Shown: piece after piece, positions 61,873 through 64,000 of the stretch
How the letters are laid out: each line of letters starts with the position of its first letter
Numbering within the stretch: position 1 is the stretch's first letter
Assembly (NCBI RefSeq): GCF_003947455.1
Contig: NZ_QHJH01000009.1
Span: 1 to 64,000 of the forward strand
DNA length: 64,000 nucleotides
Direction: 5' to 3'
Origin: Streptomyces sp. WAC 04229
Lineage (GTDB): Bacteria; Actinomycetota; Actinomycetes; Streptomycetales; Streptomycetaceae
Position numbers and translations under genes: made by a program
The notes under the pieces: generated by a model
What the model was told of the DNA's origin: nothing
The model's input: the letters and a program-made list of their open reading frames with translations, nothing else
Databases searched by the model: none

Positions 61873-62294
61873 GGCTCCGCCCCCACCGCGCGCTCCGCCG
61901 ACGCCACGGCCTCCGCCCGTACCTCGAAGGGCAGGCCGTGCAACGCCGGTGGCGCGGCCACCACGACCACACGGACCAGGCCCCCCTCCCGGGCGACCGT
62001 GACGCGTGCCCCGCGCGGCGCCGCCTCCCGGGCGAGCTCCACGACCGCGCCGTCCGGGTCCTGGCGTGCCGCCGCGCGTGCGCCCGAGCGGGCCGCGTCC
62101 ACGCACTGGATCTGGGCGGCCACCGCCAGCAGCCCCCACACCAGTGCCATCGCGAACACCACCAACACCGGCAGCACCACGGCCGTCTCGGCGGTCACGA
62201 ACCCCTCGTCCGAGCGGCGCCCACCCGGCGGACCGCACCCCCGGCGGGCTCCGGGCACGGCCTCCGTCCCCGCCGTCCGCTCACATCCGCGCAT
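61869..62294 (-). CDS. TadE-like pilus protein
   Basis: 141 residues. GFVTAETAVVLPVLVVFAMA is the classic TadE start, with a Glu in the first helix. The remainder (QIQCVDAARSGARAAARQDP and VVVVAAPPAL) is typical. It overlaps both neighbours (GTGA with the downstream gene, 14 nt with the pilin gene). The first ~30 residues before SDEGFVTAE may not be translated; a later start is possible. Confidence 0.85.
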   Translation of the reverse strand: MRGCERTAGTEAVPGARRGCGPPGGRRSDEGFVTAETAVVLPVLVVFAMALVWGLLAVAAQIQCVDAARSGARAAARQDPDGAVVELAREAAPRGARVTVAREGGLVRVVVVAAPPALHGLPFEVRAEAVASAERAVGAEP

Positions 62295-62508
62295 CGAGCG
62301 CCCGCTTCACGATTCCCTGCAACTCGGCGCTGACCGTACCGCTCGTCACGACCTTGTAGAGCACCACGGCGAAGGCCACCGCCGCGACGATCCCCATCGC
62401 GTACTCCGACGTGACCATGCCCCCGTCCCGCCCCGCGCCCCGTCGCCGCAACGCCGTCCGTGCGCCGCACACCAGGGCACTCAGCCCTGCCCGTACCACC
62501 TGATACAT
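62281..62508 (-). CDS. Flp-type pilin (DUF4244)
   Basis: 75 residues. MVTSEYAMGIVAAVAFAVVL is a prepilin-like cleavage and membrane region, then YKVVTSGTVSAELQGIVKRA. It matches the DUF4244 family found as the pilin of actinobacterial tad clusters. ATG 62508 has GGGGG upstream. First of three overlapping genes. Confidence 0.85.
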   Translation of the reverse strand: MYQVVRAGLSALVCGARTALRRRGAGRDGGMVTSEYAMGIVAAVAFAVVLYKVVTSGTVSAELQGIVKRALDARM

Positions 62509-62598
62509 CTCAACCCCCGTGAGGTTCGATCCCGTTGTTCACTCGCTCGTCCTGCTGGTCACTCGCTCTCCGGCTTCCCGCCGGTACGCCCCGTTCCG

Positions 62599-63399
62599 TC
62601 AGCGACCGCCTCCCCCGTCTCCCAACACACCGCCGGCCAGCCCGATGACGACCGGCAGTACGCCTACCGCGATGAAGGCGGGCAGGAAGCACAGCCCCAC
62701 CGGCGCGGTGACCATGACGGCCGCCCGGCGGGCCCGAGCCGTCGTGGTGCGGGCCCAGTCGGCGCGGGCCTGGGCGGCGAGCCGGGCGGCCGGATCTGCC
62801 GCGGGCAGCCCCGACACGTCGGCCCGTTCCAGCAGCCGCGCCAGTGGACCGGCGCCCGGGATCTCGGCCAACCTCCGCCAGGCACCCTCAGGTTCGCCGC
62901 CGAGTCGCACCTCCGCCGCGCCACGCCCCAACGCCTCTCCCACGGGCCCGTCCAAGGCCTCGCCCACCGCCCGCGCGGCGGCCACCGGACTCGCGCCCGC
63001 CGCGACACAGGCCGCCAGCAGATCGGCTGCCAGGGGCAGTTGACGCGCGGCCTGCGCGGCGGTGACTCCCGCCTCGGACGCACCGGCGGCCGGGCGTCGG
63101 GAGCGTCGCCGCCACAGCAACGCCGCGCCCGCCAGCCCCATTACGGCACCGGCGGCACCCCCGACCACGACCCAGCCGGCACCCACCGTGCCCAGCAGCG
63201 GCAGCCACGCGCGGGCGACGGCCCGCACTTCCTCGGTGCGTCGTGGGGTCGTGGGGGACGGGCCTGTCGCCAGCAGCCCCGTGAGCCGCCTGTGCACCGT
63301 CCGCTCCCGCCGCGCGGCTCCTAGCACCCGCACCGGCCAGACGGCCGCCGCCAGAGCCCCCACCACTACCCCCAGCCTGTGGACAACGTCCCCGCTCAC
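62599..63399 (-). CDS. TadC-like type II secretion F-domain protein
   Basis: 266 residues with membrane segments near residues 10-25, 68-95 and at the C-terminus (LCFLPAFIAVGVLPVVIGLA). The cytoplasmic part LPLAADLLAACVAAGASPVA, GEPEGAWRRLAEIPGAGPLA is the T2SSF domain. It is an inner-membrane platform protein for Tad pilus assembly. GTG 63399 overlaps the TadB-like gene by 4 nt. Confidence 0.87.
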   Translation of the reverse strand: MSGDVVHRLGVVVGALAAAVWPVRVLGAARRERTVHRRLTGLLATGPSPTTPRRTEEVRAVARAWLPLLGTVGAGWVVVGGAAGAVMGLAGAALLWRRRSRRPAAGASEAGVTAAQAARQLPLAADLLAACVAAGASPVAAARAVGEALDGPVGEALGRGAAEVRLGGEPEGAWRRLAEIPGAGPLARLLERADVSGLPAADPAARLAAQARADWARTTTARARRAAVMVTAPVGLCFLPAFIAVGVLPVVIGLAGGVLGDGGGGR

Positions 63400-64000
63400 G
63401 ACACCGCCTCCGCTCCGCGCACGATCCGCGTCACCCACCACACGCCCAGGCCCTCCAGCAGCCCGCCGCCCAGCAGGCAGCCGAGCCCTGCTCCGGTGTG
63501 CAGCAGCACGTGCAGCGGATCGGAGCCCAGGGCGACGCCAAGCAGGAGGCCGAGCACCGGCAGGCCCGCGAGCATCACCGCCGTGGCCCTGGCGCCCGCC
63601 AACTGGGCGCGCAGGTCGGCGCGCTGGTCCCGCTCGGCGCGCAACGCGCCCTCCAGCCGGTCGAGTCCGGCGGCCAGCCCCGCCCCTTGGTCGACGGCGA
63701 CCCGCCAGCAGGCGGCGAGGCCCCGCAGCCCCTCGGCGCCCGGCTGCCGCGCCGCCGCCGCGAGCGCCGCGGGAACGTCCCCGCCGAACCGGGCCGCCGC
63801 CAGCACGGCGGCCTGCGCGGTCCCCAGCCCGCCGGAGTCACGCTCGGCGTACAACAGCGCCTCACCGGGCTGCCGCCCCGCCCGCACCTCCCCGGCGAGC
63901 GCGCCGCAGAGCGCGAGCACCGCGTCCTGCCGCCGCTCCCGGGCCCTCCTCGCATCGCCGGCCCGCCGCGTCCGCCGCAGTGCCGGCACCCCGGCCGCTC
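63396..64000 (-). CDS. TadB-like type II secretion F-domain protein (N-terminus outside window)
   Basis: About 200 residues are visible and the frame is open to the window edge, so the start lies beyond 64000. ALCGALAGEVRAGRQPGEAL, FGGDVPAALAAAARQPGAEG and VAVDQGAGLAAGLDRLEGAL are the T2SSF repeat motifs, then two membrane helices (TAVMLAGLPVLGLLLGVALG). Partner of TadC. It is read toward the other tad genes in one operon. Confidence 0.85.
   Translation of the reverse strand, partial: AAGVPALRRTRRAGDARRARERRQDAVLALCGALAGEVRAGRQPGEALLYAERDSGGLGTAQAAVLAAARFGGDVPAALAAAARQPGAEGLRGLAACWRVAVDQGAGLAAGLDRLEGALRAERDQRADLRAQLAGARATAVMLAGLPVLGLLLGVALGSDPLHVLLHTGAGLGCLLGGGLLEGLGVWWVTRIVRGAEAVS

Overview
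The window is a very GC-rich actinomycete chromosome segment and almost certainly comes from a Streptomyces. On the right it carries the bldG locus: bldG, its anti-sigma partner gene, hppA, topA, a fused thymidylate kinase, the DNA polymerase III delta-prime gene and a DEAD/DEAH helicase, followed by tad-type pilus genes. GTG and TTG starts are common, leaderless or very short leaders are likely at several genes, and there are rare TTA codons, as expected for Streptomyces.

Layout. (1) 1-5107 is chromosomal backbone: an exported-protein fragment, a DUF2786 protein, a LysE-type exporter, an HTH/Clp-N protein and a PolA-like polymerase. (2) 5108-42629 is an integrated mobile element of about 37.5 kb. 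It is bounded by a perfect 46-bp direct repeat that is the 3' part of a tRNA-Thr(CGU) gene; the complete tRNA lies at the right end, next to the integrase. (3) 42630-64000 returns to backbone.

The left half of the element is a DNA phosphorothioation (Dnd) defence island. It has a Dnd-associated methyltransferase, dndA divergent from dndBCDE, a second DGQHR protein with an HNH nuclease, and a convergent five-gene operon. That operon encodes a winged-helix-repeat protein, a PLD-nuclease/DEAD helicase, a 61-residue protein, an SMC-like ATPase with a CxC hook, and a small Dnd-associated protein. No dndFGH is present, so this operon and/or the HNH pair are the best candidates for the restriction arm. 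After an IS3-family remnant comes a run of cargo enzymes: HD, NUDIX, HTH/PLD-like regulator, HAD, radical SAM, P-loop kinase, methyltransferase, CYTH and an FAD oxidoreductase.

The right half is the mobility module: a DUF6907 operon, a relaxase with MobC, a DUF2637 membrane protein, a DUF3631 ATPase, an excisionase, an XRE regulator and a tyrosine integrase. No FtsK/TraB-type DNA pump is visible, so the element looks integrative and mobilizable rather than self-transmissible.

The regulatory DNA is rich. Inverted copies of a 20-bp operator flank the dndA/dndB divergent promoter. Palindromes overlap the promoter of the Clp-N gene and the start codon of the XRE gene. Three TGTCCC-N5-GGGACA palindromes sit upstream of the DUF2637 gene. 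Family names given here come from reading motifs and from memory of the families; no database search was run.
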